40,778 bases of DNA from an uncultured Collinsella sp. (GTDB lineage Bacteria; Actinomycetota; Coriobacteriia; Coriobacteriales; Coriobacteriaceae). This document shows positions 33,324-40,778 of this stretch, piece after piece (position 1 is the stretch's first letter; each line of letters opens with the position of its first letter). Both the position numbers and the translations under genes were made by a program. The notes under the pieces were generated by a model. It was given only the letters and a program-made list of their open reading frames with translations. It was not told where the DNA came from and did no database searches. The stretch lies in assembly GCA_959026535.1 (NCBI GenBank), contig CAUFMB010000016.1, positions 1 through 40,778 of the forward strand. Direction: 5' to 3'.

Positions 33324-34799
33324 ATGGCATCAGACGTTCGCGTCCGCTTTGCACCCTCACCGACGGGCAAGCTGCACATCGGCGGCGCTCGCACCGCTAT
33401 CTATAACTGGGCTTTCGCCCGCGCAAACGGCGGCACGTTCATCCTGCGCATCGACGACACCGACCCCACCCGCTCCACCGATGAGAACACGCAGATCATC
33501 CTGCGCGCCATGCGTTGGCTTGGCCTGGACTGGGATGAGGGCCCCGAGGTAGGCGGCGACTTTGGCCCCTACGCCCAGACTGAGCGGTTGGACCTGTACA
33601 AGCAGGCCGCCCAGAAGCTTTGGGACGAGGGCAAGGCCTATCCCTGCTTCTGCACCAAGGAGCAGCTCGACGCCGACCGCAAGGCCGCGCAGGAGCGCAA
33701 GGACCCCTTCCAGGGCTATCAGCGCCGTTGCCGCGATCTTGATCCCGAGGAGGCCCGCCGTCGCATCGAGGCCGGCGAGTCCTACGTCCTGCGTATTAAG
33801 GTGCCCGAGGACCGCGGCGACGTCGTCATCCACGACGCCGTCCACGGCGAGGTGACCTTCGACGCCAAGGAGCTCGACGACTTTGTCATCTTCCGCTCCG
33901 ATGGCACGCCCACGTATAACTTCGCGACCGTCGTCGACGACGCCATGATGAAGATCACCCATGTCATCCGCGGCGACGACCACCTGTCCAACACCCCGCG
34001 TCAGGTCATGGTCTACGAGGCCTTCGGCGCTCCCGTGCCCACGTTCGCTCACATCTCCATGATCCTGGGCGCCGACGGCAAGAAGCTCTCCAAGCGCCAC
34101 GGCGCCACCTCGGTGGAGGAGTACCGCGACGCCGGTTACCTGTCCGACGCCTTCGTCAACTACCTGGCGCTGCTCGGCTGGTCGCTCGACGGCGAGACCA
34201 CGATCATCCCGCGCGATGTCCTGGCCAACAAGTTCTCACTCGACCGCATCTCCAAGAACCCGGCGACCTTCGATCCCAAGAAGCTCGATTGGGTCAATGC
34301 CGAGTACATCAACGGCATGTCCGATGCTCAGTTTGCCGACGAGATCATGGTCCCCGAGCTGCACGAGGCGGGTCTCATCGAGGGCAATGTCGAGTACGGC
34401 GAGGATTGGATCGACGCGCTTGCCGCCATCGTCAAGCCGCGCACCAAGATGCCGGCCGACGCCGTGACCGTCGCCGCTCCCATCTTCGCTACGGCCGAGA
34501 CGCTCGAGTATGACGAGAAGTCCGTCAACAAGGGCCTGGCCAAGGAGGGCATGGGTGCCATTCTGGATGCCGCCAAGGCCGCTCTCGAGGGCGTGAACGA
34601 GTGGACGGCTGCCAACATCGACGCCGCGCTTGAGCCGCTGCCCGAGCAGATGGACCTTAAGAAGCGCGTGGTGTTCCAGGCCGTGCGCGTCGCCGTCTGC
34701 GGCAACATGGTGAGCCCCCCGCTGGGCGAGACCATGGCGCTCGTCGGCCGCGACGACTGCCTGGCGCGTATCGACCGCGCCCGCACGATGGCGCTGTAG
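33324..34799 (+). CDS. gltX: Glutamyl-tRNA synthetase
   Basis: A class I aminoacyl-tRNA synthetase charging tRNA with glutamate. 491 residues, normal. HIGH-type motif PSPTGKLHIGGART (11-24), the RIDDTDPTRST stretch and the KMSKS-type KKLSKRHGA. The C-terminal anticodon-binding half is helical. ATG 33324 has GAGGAGA 6 nt upstream; a longer frame from 33285 lacks a ribosome site. Confidence 0.96.
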   Translation: MASDVRVRFAPSPTGKLHIGGARTAIYNWAFARANGGTFILRIDDTDPTRSTDENTQIILRAMRWLGLDWDEGPEVGGDFGPYAQTERLDLYKQAAQKLWDEGKAYPCFCTKEQLDADRKAAQERKDPFQGYQRRCRDLDPEEARRRIEAGESYVLRIKVPEDRGDVVIHDAVHGEVTFDAKELDDFVIFRSDGTPTYNFATVVDDAMMKITHVIRGDDHLSNTPRQVMVYEAFGAPVPTFAHISMILGADGKKLSKRHGATSVEEYRDAGYLSDAFVNYLALLGWSLDGETTIIPRDVLANKFSLDRISKNPATFDPKKLDWVNAEYINGMSDAQFADEIMVPELHEAGLIEGNVEYGEDWIDALAAIVKPRTKMPADAVTVAAPIFATAETLEYDEKSVNKGLAKEGMGAILDAAKAALEGVNEWTAANIDAALEPLPEQMDLKKRVVFQAVRVAVCGNMVSPPLGETMALVGRDDCLARIDRARTMAL

Positions 34800-34822
34800 C
34801 AGCCGCGTAAACGCATGTATCC

Positions 34823-34854
34823 GAGCCCCGTTCACCCGAGCGGGGCTCTTGTTT
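34823..34854 (+). terminator. Terminator after gltX
   Basis: Stem GAGCCCCG/CGGGGCTC (34823-34830 and 34841-34848) with a 10-nt loop, then TTGTTT. Confidence 0.75.
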
Positions 34855-34887
34855 CTGAAGACGCATGGGATGGGAGGTATGGGGGCC

Positions 34888-37314
34888 ATGGCCGAGCAAC
34901 TGTCGCTGTTTGGTTCGCCGGAACCGGAGGAGACTCCGGCCAAGCCTGAGTTCGCGCCTGAACCCGTCGCCGCCTATGCGAGCGTAGTCCTCGACATTCC
35001 CACCCGTGCGCTGTCCGAGCCGTTTGCTTATGGCATTCCCCGGTCCCTTGCCAACGAGGCGCAAATCGGATCCACGGTCCTGGTCCACTTTGGTAACCGT
35101 GCCGCCGCGGGCTATATCGTCGACATTGCGCCTGAGCTGGGTGACCTGCAAGGCATCAACGCCCTCGACCCAGCCCGCATTAAAGCCATCGAGGCTATCC
35201 TCAGCAAACCGCTCTTTACCGCCGAGGCTGCCCGTATCGCACGCTGGATGAGCCGCGAGTACGTCGCAACGCTTTCCGAGTGCCTGCGTTTGTTCTTGCC
35301 CCCGGGTGGAAGCCCGCGCGTGGTCAAAGGTGACGACGGCGTGTGGGCCGTTGAGCGCCCCGCCGTCAAACCCATCCAAAACCGCTGGGTCATGCTCACG
35401 CCCGAGGGCTTCGACTATACGCCGCCCAAGACCGCGGTCCGCCAGCGTCAGCTCATCGAGGCGCTCCAGTGCGGCCCGGTCACGACGCGCGACCTCAACC
35501 TTCTCTATAACAGCATGTCGGCGACCATCAAGGCGCTCGAAAAACGCGGCGTCGTCGTGGTGGAGGAGCGTCGTGCGTGGCGTGGCTGCAGCGAGCAGAC
35601 CACGCTGTCCTCGGCAAGCGGCAAGGCGCCGGTCTCCCTTACCAACGGCCAGAAGCAGGCACTCGCGCAGATTGAGCGCGCCCGTCTGGACGCTCATAGC
35701 GACGTGGTGCTGGTCGACGGCGTCACCGGCTCCGGCAAAACCGAGGTGTACCTCTCCGCCATCGAGCGCGTGCTGGCGGCCGGCCGTTCGGCTTGCGTGC
35801 TGGTGCCCGAGATCTCGCTGACGGCCCAGACCGTCGGCCGCTTCCGTTCGCGCTTTGGCGAGACGGTCGCCGTGTTCCATTCGCGCCTTTCGGCCGGCGA
35901 GCGCCTGGACCAGTGGGATATGGTCGCCAGCGGTGCGGCCCGCGTGGTCGTCGGCGCCCGCTCGGCGCTCTTTTGCCCGCTCAGCGACCTTGGTCTCATC
36001 ATCATCGACGAGGAGCACGAGACTAGCTATAAGCAGGGCTCCAGTCCGCGCTACCACGTGCGCGAGGTGGCAGCCGAGATGGCGCGGCGCTACCGCTGCC
36101 CGCTCGTGTTGGGCTCCGCCACGCCATCTGCCGAGTCCCTCGACCGCTGCCGCCGTGGCACGTATAACGGTGCCACCTGGACGCGCGTCGAGATGCCCGA
36201 GCGCCCGGGACACGCCGTGTTGCCCACGGTTCGCATTGCCGATCTGCGTCGCGAGTTCTCGCACGGTAGCCGCTCCATGTTCTCAAAACCGCTGATGGAA
36301 GGCCTCGAGCGCGTGGTCGAGCGTCGCGAAAAGGCCGTGTTGCTGCACAACCGCCGCGGCTTTGCGCCGTTTTTGATGTGCCGCGAATGCGGTTGCGTCC
36401 CCACCTGCAACCACTGCTCCACGGCGCTTACGTACCACGAACGCACCCATACGCTGCAGTGCCACACCTGTGGTTCGTCCTGGCGCGTGCAGCCGTATCC
36501 CGCACCCACGAGTCGCTGTCCCAAGTGCGGTAGCCGTTACCTGGCAAAAATGGGGCTGGGCACGCAGCAAATCGAGGACGCACTGCACCAGATGCTGCCC
36601 GACGACGTCGCCATCATTCGCATGGACGCCGATTCCACGCGCGGCAAGGACGCACACAAAAAGCTGCTCGAGCAGTTCGATGCCGCCGATTGCGCGGTGC
36701 TGCTGGGTACCCAAATGATTGCCAAGGGCCTTGACTTTCCCGAAGTCACGCTCGTGGGCGTGGTCAATGCCGACTTTGCACTCAAACTGCCCGATTTTCG
36801 CGCGGGGGAGCGTGCCTACGACTTGCTCGAGCAGGTCGCGGGTCGTGCCGGCCGCGGCGATCGTCCCGGCGAGGTCATCATCCAGACCTATCTGCCCGAG
36901 GATCCGGTCATCCGCGCCGTCGCCGAGCACGACCGCTCGATCTTTACCGACTACGACCTGGACCAGCGCCGCGACGCACTGTATCCGCCGTTCGTACGCC
37001 TGGTCAATATTTTGGTGTGGTCGGCAAGCCGCGACGATGCGCAGGATTATATCGGGCGCATTGCAAAGCTCCTCAAGCGCCGCTGGCACGCCGCCGCGCC
37101 CGACTTTTTGCGGGCGGGGAGTGCCGTGCCGCAGGTGCTGGGCCCGGCTTCGTGTGTAATCGAGAGAGCCAAGGACCGTTACCGCTTCCACCTGCTTGTG
37201 AAGTCGCCGGTAGGGTACCATGTCTCTGATGATATTGACGCCTGTCTCAAAGAGGCGGGCTCCGTGCGCGGCGTGAGCGTGAGCGTTGACGTCGACGCCT
37301 ATGATTTGATGTAA
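34888..37314 (+). CDS. priA: Primosomal replication-restart helicase PriA
   Basis: A superfamily 2 helicase that reloads the replisome at stalled forks. 808 residues. The N-terminal DNA-binding domain contains FAYGIPRSL. Helicase motifs are Walker A DGVTGSGKTEVY, DEEH box IIIDEEHETSYKQ and GSATPSAES. A zinc region has paired cysteines (CRECGCVPTCNHC, then CHTC and CPKC). Late helicase motifs GTQMIAKGLDFP and QVAGRAGRGDRPGEV complete the core. ATG 34888 is preferred because GGGAGGT lies 9 nt upstream; in-frame ATGs at 34870 and 34879 are less well placed. Confidence 0.95.
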   Translation: MAEQLSLFGSPEPEETPAKPEFAPEPVAAYASVVLDIPTRALSEPFAYGIPRSLANEAQIGSTVLVHFGNRAAAGYIVDIAPELGDLQGINALDPARIKAIEAILSKPLFTAEAARIARWMSREYVATLSECLRLFLPPGGSPRVVKGDDGVWAVERPAVKPIQNRWVMLTPEGFDYTPPKTAVRQRQLIEALQCGPVTTRDLNLLYNSMSATIKALEKRGVVVVEERRAWRGCSEQTTLSSASGKAPVSLTNGQKQALAQIERARLDAHSDVVLVDGVTGSGKTEVYLSAIERVLAAGRSACVLVPEISLTAQTVGRFRSRFGETVAVFHSRLSAGERLDQWDMVASGAARVVVGARSALFCPLSDLGLIIIDEEHETSYKQGSSPRYHVREVAAEMARRYRCPLVLGSATPSAESLDRCRRGTYNGATWTRVEMPERPGHAVLPTVRIADLRREFSHGSRSMFSKPLMEGLERVVERREKAVLLHNRRGFAPFLMCRECGCVPTCNHCSTALTYHERTHTLQCHTCGSSWRVQPYPAPTSRCPKCGSRYLAKMGLGTQQIEDALHQMLPDDVAIIRMDADSTRGKDAHKKLLEQFDAADCAVLLGTQMIAKGLDFPEVTLVGVVNADFALKLPDFRAGERAYDLLEQVAGRAGRGDRPGEVIIQTYLPEDPVIRAVAEHDRSIFTDYDLDQRRDALYPPFVRLVNILVWSASRDDAQDYIGRIAKLLKRRWHAAAPDFLRAGSAVPQVLGPASCVIERAKDRYRFHLLVKSPVGYHVSDDIDACLKEAGSVRGVSVSVDVDAYDLM

Positions 37315-37332
37315 CAACCCGAAAGGATGGCC

Positions 37333-37869
37333 ATGGAAGCCAACGGAATCGTACTGTCGCCCGACCCTCGTCTGCGCCAGGAGTGCGCTGTCATCGAGGA
37401 AATCACCCCAGCGATCGAGGCGCTTGCCGAGAAGATGAAGAAGATGATGTTCGAGAACGGCGGTTGCGGCCTGGCTGCTCCGCAGATCGGCGAGCTCATT
37501 CAGCTCGTCACCATCGACTGCGACTACAGCGACAGGAACGACTACGATCCGTACGTGCTTATCAATCCCGTGATTGTGGAGCAGAGCGACCACCTCGTTC
37601 CGTTTAGCGAGGGCTGTCTGTCCATCCCCGGCATTAGCTGCGAGATCGAGCGTCCCGACCATGTCGTCGTCGAGGCGTACGACCTGGATGCCAACCTGAT
37701 TCGCTACGAGGCCTCGGGCGACCTGTTCTGCGTGTGTCTGCAGCACGAGATCGATCACCTGCACGGCAACACCATGTTCGAGCGACTGAAGCCCATGCAG
37801 AGGCTCAAGGCCGTCAAGGAGTACCAGGACGCCCTGGCCCGCGGCGCTCGACCGGGCGAGACGGAGTAG
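37333..37869 (+). CDS. def: Peptide deformylase
   Basis: Removes the formyl group from nascent proteins. 178 residues with all three metal motifs: GCGLAAPQIG (44-53), EGCLSIPG (93-100, Cys95) and QHEIDHLHG (137-145, His138, Glu139, His142). ATG 37333 has AAAGGA 5 nt upstream; ATG 37327 overlaps that site. It lies 18 bp after priA, and fmt follows beyond a palindrome, so the deformylase/formyltransferase pair is present as usual. Confidence 0.95.
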   Translation: MEANGIVLSPDPRLRQECAVIEEITPAIEALAEKMKKMMFENGGCGLAAPQIGELIQLVTIDCDYSDRNDYDPYVLINPVIVEQSDHLVPFSEGCLSIPGISCEIERPDHVVVEAYDLDANLIRYEASGDLFCVCLQHEIDHLHGNTMFERLKPMQRLKAVKEYQDALARGARPGETE

Positions 37870-37877
37870 GTCCCACC

Positions 37878-37979
37878 GTCCCCGGTGCTGAGCGCCCACA
37901 TATCATCCCGTGCTCAAACATTCTCGCTGCGCTGCGAAACTGCGCGCGGGACGATATGTGGGCGCTCAGCACCGGGGAC
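37878..37979. repeat. Large intergenic palindrome with 27-bp perfect arms
   Basis: Arms 37878-37904 and 37953-37979 are exact inverted copies (the first begins GTCCCCGGTGCTGAG), and pairing continues inward for several bases after one mismatch. It lies 8 bp after the def stop. The rest of this 328-bp gap, up to fmt at 38198, is T-rich on the plus strand and holds no convincing gene; a TATATT at 38096-38101 may be a -10 box for fmt. Confidence 0.8.
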
Positions 37980-38197
37980 TGCGTTGTTCTGGCTCGGTTC
38001 GCCCGGGTGCCGTGGGCCAGGGATGGGCGTCTTCGCTGATAAGTGCTTTGTTGAGAGGGGGCTGCTTTTATTGCGGCTCTTTCTTTGGTTTTGGGTATAT
38101 TTGTTCTTGTTGAATTGTTATTGCGGATGGGCTGGGTACTTGGCTTTCCGCTGTTATTTGTAGCCGTCTCGGCTTTGGTTGAGGGGAGACGTTCTTT

Positions 38198-39118
38198 ATG
38201 CGTATTGTGTTTATGGGTACGCCTGATTTTGCTGTGCCTTCGTTGACTTCGCTCGTCGAGGCTGGGAATGAGATTGCGCTCGTAATTACTCGTCCGGATG
38301 CTGTTCGCGGGCGTGGTAAGAAGCTCGAGCCTTCTCCTGTTAAGGCCAAGGCGCTCGAACTTGGTTTGCCGGTTGTTGAGGCTAATCGTATGACGCCTGA
38401 GGTTGTTGAGGCGCTCAAGGCTGCCCAGGCTGACATTTTCTGTGTGGCTGCTTATGGCTGCATTTTGCCTGATGAGGTGCTGCATATGGCGCCGCTTGGC
38501 ATTGTGAATGTTCATGCGTCCTTGTTGCCTCGTTGGCGTGGGGCTGCTCCTATTCAGCGTGCGATTCTCGCTGGTGACGAGGTTGCTGGCGTTTCCATTA
38601 TGCGCATCGGGCATGGCGTGGATACTGGTGCTTATTGTGCTCAGGCTTCTACGTCGGTTGCCGGTAAGCATGCCGAGGCGCTGACTATGGAGCTTGCTGA
38701 GCTTGGCGGCAAACTGCTTGCCGATACGCTTCCTTCGCTTGCCGATGGCAGCACTGTGTGGACTGAACAGGATGAGTCGCTCGCCACTCATGCCGCCAAG
38801 ATTTCTAAGCAGGAGATGCGTCTGGATCCTCAGATGGCGGCGCTTGATTGCGCGCGTCATGTGCTTGCCTCGTCCGATACCGCTCCCGCTCGTTGCGTGA
38901 TTGCCGGCAAGACCGTTCGCGTGCTCGATGCCGCGTCGGCAGATGTGTCGCTTGGCGAGGGACTCGTCGCCGTTCAGGCCAAGCGCGTCTACCTGGGCCT
39001 GTCCGATGGCGCGGTTGAACTGCTCGAGGTTAAGCCCGATGGCAAGCGTGCTATGGCTGCTTCTGCCTGGGCTGCCGGCCTGCAGGGTGCGGATCTTTCG
39101 TGGGGTGTTTTGTCATGA
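38198..39118 (+). CDS. fmt: Methionyl-tRNA formyltransferase
   Basis: Formylates initiator Met-tRNA with 10-formyltetrahydrofolate. 306 residues. MRIVFMGTPDFAVPSL start, the NVHASLLPRWRGAAPIQ folate/catalytic region (about 108-124), and IMRIGHGVDTGAYC complete the core; a C-terminal OB-like domain follows. ATG 38198 has GAGGGGAG about 9 nt upstream. The first half uses many T-ending codons compared with def and priA. Stop overlaps rsmB by 4 bp. Confidence 0.95.
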   Translation: MRIVFMGTPDFAVPSLTSLVEAGNEIALVITRPDAVRGRGKKLEPSPVKAKALELGLPVVEANRMTPEVVEALKAAQADIFCVAAYGCILPDEVLHMAPLGIVNVHASLLPRWRGAAPIQRAILAGDEVAGVSIMRIGHGVDTGAYCAQASTSVAGKHAEALTMELAELGGKLLADTLPSLADGSTVWTEQDESLATHAAKISKQEMRLDPQMAALDCARHVLASSDTAPARCVIAGKTVRVLDAASADVSLGEGLVAVQAKRVYLGLSDGAVELLEVKPDGKRAMAASAWAAGLQGADLSWGVLS

Positions 39119-40515
39119 GCAAGCTTTCCCCCGCGCGCAAGCTCGCGCTTGATGTTTTGATGGAGGCCGATCACCGCGGCATGTACGCGCGCGACGTGCT
39201 CTCGTCCCGTGCTTCGGCCAAGGCCATTGACCAGCGCGATTCTGCTTTTGCCGCTCGTTTGGCACTTGGCGTTGCGGCCACCCAGGGCATTTTGGATGAG
39301 CTGCTCGACCAGTTTCTCGATAAGCCCAAAAAGGTCGCGCCTCGTGTGCGCATGGCGCTTCGTATCTCGGCCTTTGAGATGCTCTATCTGCATACGCCGG
39401 GTCGTGTTGCGGTGAGTCAGGGCGTTGAGCTCGTGCGCAGCGGTGCTAAGTCAGCCGCCGGTTTGGCCAATGCCGTGCTGCATAAGGTCGCGGACAACGT
39501 TGAGGATTTTGCCGCCGCAGCGGATGCCGATGAGTCCGAACGTCGTCTGGTTCGCCTGTCGCGCCTGATGGGTCTGCCGCGCTGGCTTTGTGCTCGCATT
39601 ATGGCATCGTTCGACACACCCGAGGGCGCGCTCAACTTTGCCGGCAATCTGGCTCCCGCGCCGCTTGCTTTGCACGAGAACGCTTTTGCCACCAAACCCG
39701 ACCCGTATATCTCGCAGCTTGTTGCGCCCGTGTTCCCGGGCTGCCATGCACCGGTCGATGCGCAGGTCACGGTTGCGTCCGGCGTGTTTGAGCGCGCTGC
39801 TGCCGTTGCCTCGGACCTTAACGCCCAGCTCATCGCTACCGCGGCGACCCGTCCCGGGCGCTGCCTGGAGATTGGTGCCGGCCGCGGAACCAAGACCTAT
39901 GTGATGATGTGTCAGGCCAAACGTGCTGGGTACGAGCACCAGCATACCGCGCTCGACCTGCATGATCGTAAATGTGATCAGAATCTCGCGCGCCTGCGCA
40001 AGGCTGGTATTAAGGGTGTTCGCACGGTCTCGGGCGATGCTTGTGAGCTCGACGAGGTGCTGACGTCCTTTGATGCCATGCTCGGCGAGCCTGCCCTGTT
40101 CGACACGGTGTTTATCGATGCGCCGTGCTCTGGCACCGGCACCATGCGCCGTCATCCCGAGATACCGTGGCGTCTGACCGAGAAGGACGTTACGACTTAC
40201 CTGCCCCGCCTGCAGCTGACGATGATCAAAGAAGCCTCCGCGCGCGTGGCTGTGGGCGGTGAGCTTATCTATGCGACGTGCTCGGTGTTTGATGAAGAGA
40301 ACACGCAGGTTGTGGATGCCTTCTTGGCCTCTCCCGAGGGTGCAGGCTTTACCGTGGCGCCGCTTTCCGATGCACAGATTCTGCAACTGCCCGATTTCGC
40401 GCAGGCCAAGAAGTTGGTAGCCGTCCGCCAAAACGACCGAGGCCTCTTCCAAAGCGTGCCGGTAAACGCCGACTCCTACGACGGCCACTTCTGCGCCCGC
40501 TTGGTCCACAAGTAA
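39115..40515 (+). CDS. rsmB: 16S rRNA m5C967 methyltransferase
   Basis: Methylates C967 of 16S rRNA. 466 residues: a NusB-like RNA-binding domain (about 1-135, KLSPARKLALDVLMEAD onward) and a SAM methyltransferase domain with LEIGAGRGTKTYVM, catalytic-type DAPCSGTGTMRRHPEI and ATCSVFDEENTQVVDAFL. ATG 39115 overlaps the fmt stop (ATGA). fmt-rsmB pairing is common in bacteria. Confidence 0.93.
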   Translation: MSKLSPARKLALDVLMEADHRGMYARDVLSSRASAKAIDQRDSAFAARLALGVAATQGILDELLDQFLDKPKKVAPRVRMALRISAFEMLYLHTPGRVAVSQGVELVRSGAKSAAGLANAVLHKVADNVEDFAAAADADESERRLVRLSRLMGLPRWLCARIMASFDTPEGALNFAGNLAPAPLALHENAFATKPDPYISQLVAPVFPGCHAPVDAQVTVASGVFERAAAVASDLNAQLIATAATRPGRCLEIGAGRGTKTYVMMCQAKRAGYEHQHTALDLHDRKCDQNLARLRKAGIKGVRTVSGDACELDEVLTSFDAMLGEPALFDTVFIDAPCSGTGTMRRHPEIPWRLTEKDVTTYLPRLQLTMIKEASARVAVGGELIYATCSVFDEENTQVVDAFLASPEGAGFTVAPLSDAQILQLPDFAQAKKLVAVRQNDRGLFQSVPVNADSYDGHFCARLVHK

Positions 40516-40522
40516 TGACTAT

Positions 40523-40587
40523 GTTGCGGTGAAATAAGGATTGAATAGCGGCCTCTACCCGCCAAACAGTCCTTATTTCACCGCAAC
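40523..40587. repeat. Palindromic repeat, copy 2 (GTTGCGGTGAA ends)
   Basis: Perfect 18-bp arms GTTGCGGTGAAATAAGGA (40523-40540) and the complement at 40570-40587, with a 29-bp core. It starts 8 bp after the rsmB stop. The ends match those of the repeat at 24335-24401, while the cores differ. Confidence 0.8.
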
Positions 40588-40638
40588 TCAGAAGGTCGTG
40601 CGAGCGGAGATCGCAATAGCGGTAAAGAGTGGGAAAAA

Positions 40639-40689
40639 TAGCCCCGTTCCTACTTACTGCTATCAAAAGTAGGGCGGATTACGGGGCTA
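40639..40689. repeat. Two-stem palindrome near the window end
   Basis: Outer arms TAGCCCCGT (40639-40647) and ACGGGGCTA (40681-40689); inner arms CCTACTT (40649-40655) and AAGTAGG (40667-40673). No gene is seen between rsmB and the window end. Confidence 0.6.
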
Positions 40690-40778
40690 GATTGGTGATG
40701 CTCGACCACAGCAAAAATGGCCTAAATAAAACCGACGCTCCTATAAGTTGTCAAGAGGCAGTTTGCGGGAGCGCTCTC

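Noticed and set aside
34657..36264. Minus-strand frame of 535 codons opposite priA
   Set aside because: Shadow of the PriA coding sequence with Arg/His/Gly-rich composition; no domains.
37885..38163. Possible small membrane protein between def and fmt
   Set aside because: The frame begins inside a palindrome, and its hydrophobic tail simply reflects the T-rich leader of fmt; no ribosome site.
40349..40666. Minus-strand gene of 105 codons at the window end
   Set aside because: It runs through the palindrome and the 3' end of rsmB, is Arg-rich and has no motif or ribosome site.

Overview
The window looks like a chromosomal segment of a GC-rich anaerobic actinobacterium of the Coriobacteriia, most likely Collinsella or a close relative. 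This is inferred from gene content, from the style of the housekeeping genes and from the long intergenic palindromes; no database was consulted. It begins in the 3' part of a tRNA-Glu gene (anticodon CTC) and ends just beyond rsmB.

Left flank (1-2241): tRNA-Glu with its terminator, a polytopic membrane protein of the flippase-like (LPG synthase TM / UPF0104) family, and a TetR-type regulator. Directly after the TetR stop lies a 90-bp remnant of an IS3-family transposase.

Corrinoid island (about 2337-24320): visibly richer in GC and in G/C third positions than its flanks. It has two divergent halves. The leftward half runs from a cobalamin riboswitch (minus strand, about 8018-8190) into an exported Tat-lipoprotein CbiK cobalt chelatase, a small lipoprotein, a substrate-binding lipoprotein, a FecCD/BtuC-type permease and a FecE/BtuD-type ATPase with an extra C-terminal domain. 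The rightward half is a 16-kb, tightly overlapping anaerobic cobalamin operon: cbiF, cbiD, a cbiL remnant, cbiG, cbiH, cbiET, cbiA, cobT, cobU, cobS, a cobU-like/cobC fusion, cbiB, cobD, cbiP, cobA(cobO type), cbiC, cbiJ. Between them these encode nearly every step from sirohydrochlorin to adenosylcobalamin. The exception is the C20-methyltransferase CbiL, of which only a 77-codon, internally deleted remnant is left. Uroporphyrinogen-III methylation and a cbiMNQO cobalt transporter are also not in the window. The right edge carries the tail of a broken membrane-anchored protein gene next to a palindromic repeat.

Right flank (24335-40778): a MacB-type tripartite export operon (adaptor, ATPase, permease), an L,D-transpeptidase, a single-chain L-serine dehydratase and metK on the minus strand; then gltX, priA, def, fmt and rsmB on the plus strand. 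Five large palindromes sit in intergenic gaps here, and two of them share the same ends. They look like dispersed repeats of this genome.

The most notable points are the in-frame loss of most of cbiL from an otherwise intact operon; the riboswitch-controlled set of exported CbiK plus importer, with a domain shared between two of its lipoproteins; the CobU-like/CobC fusion whose CobU half lacks the usual histidine; and the remnants marking both island edges.
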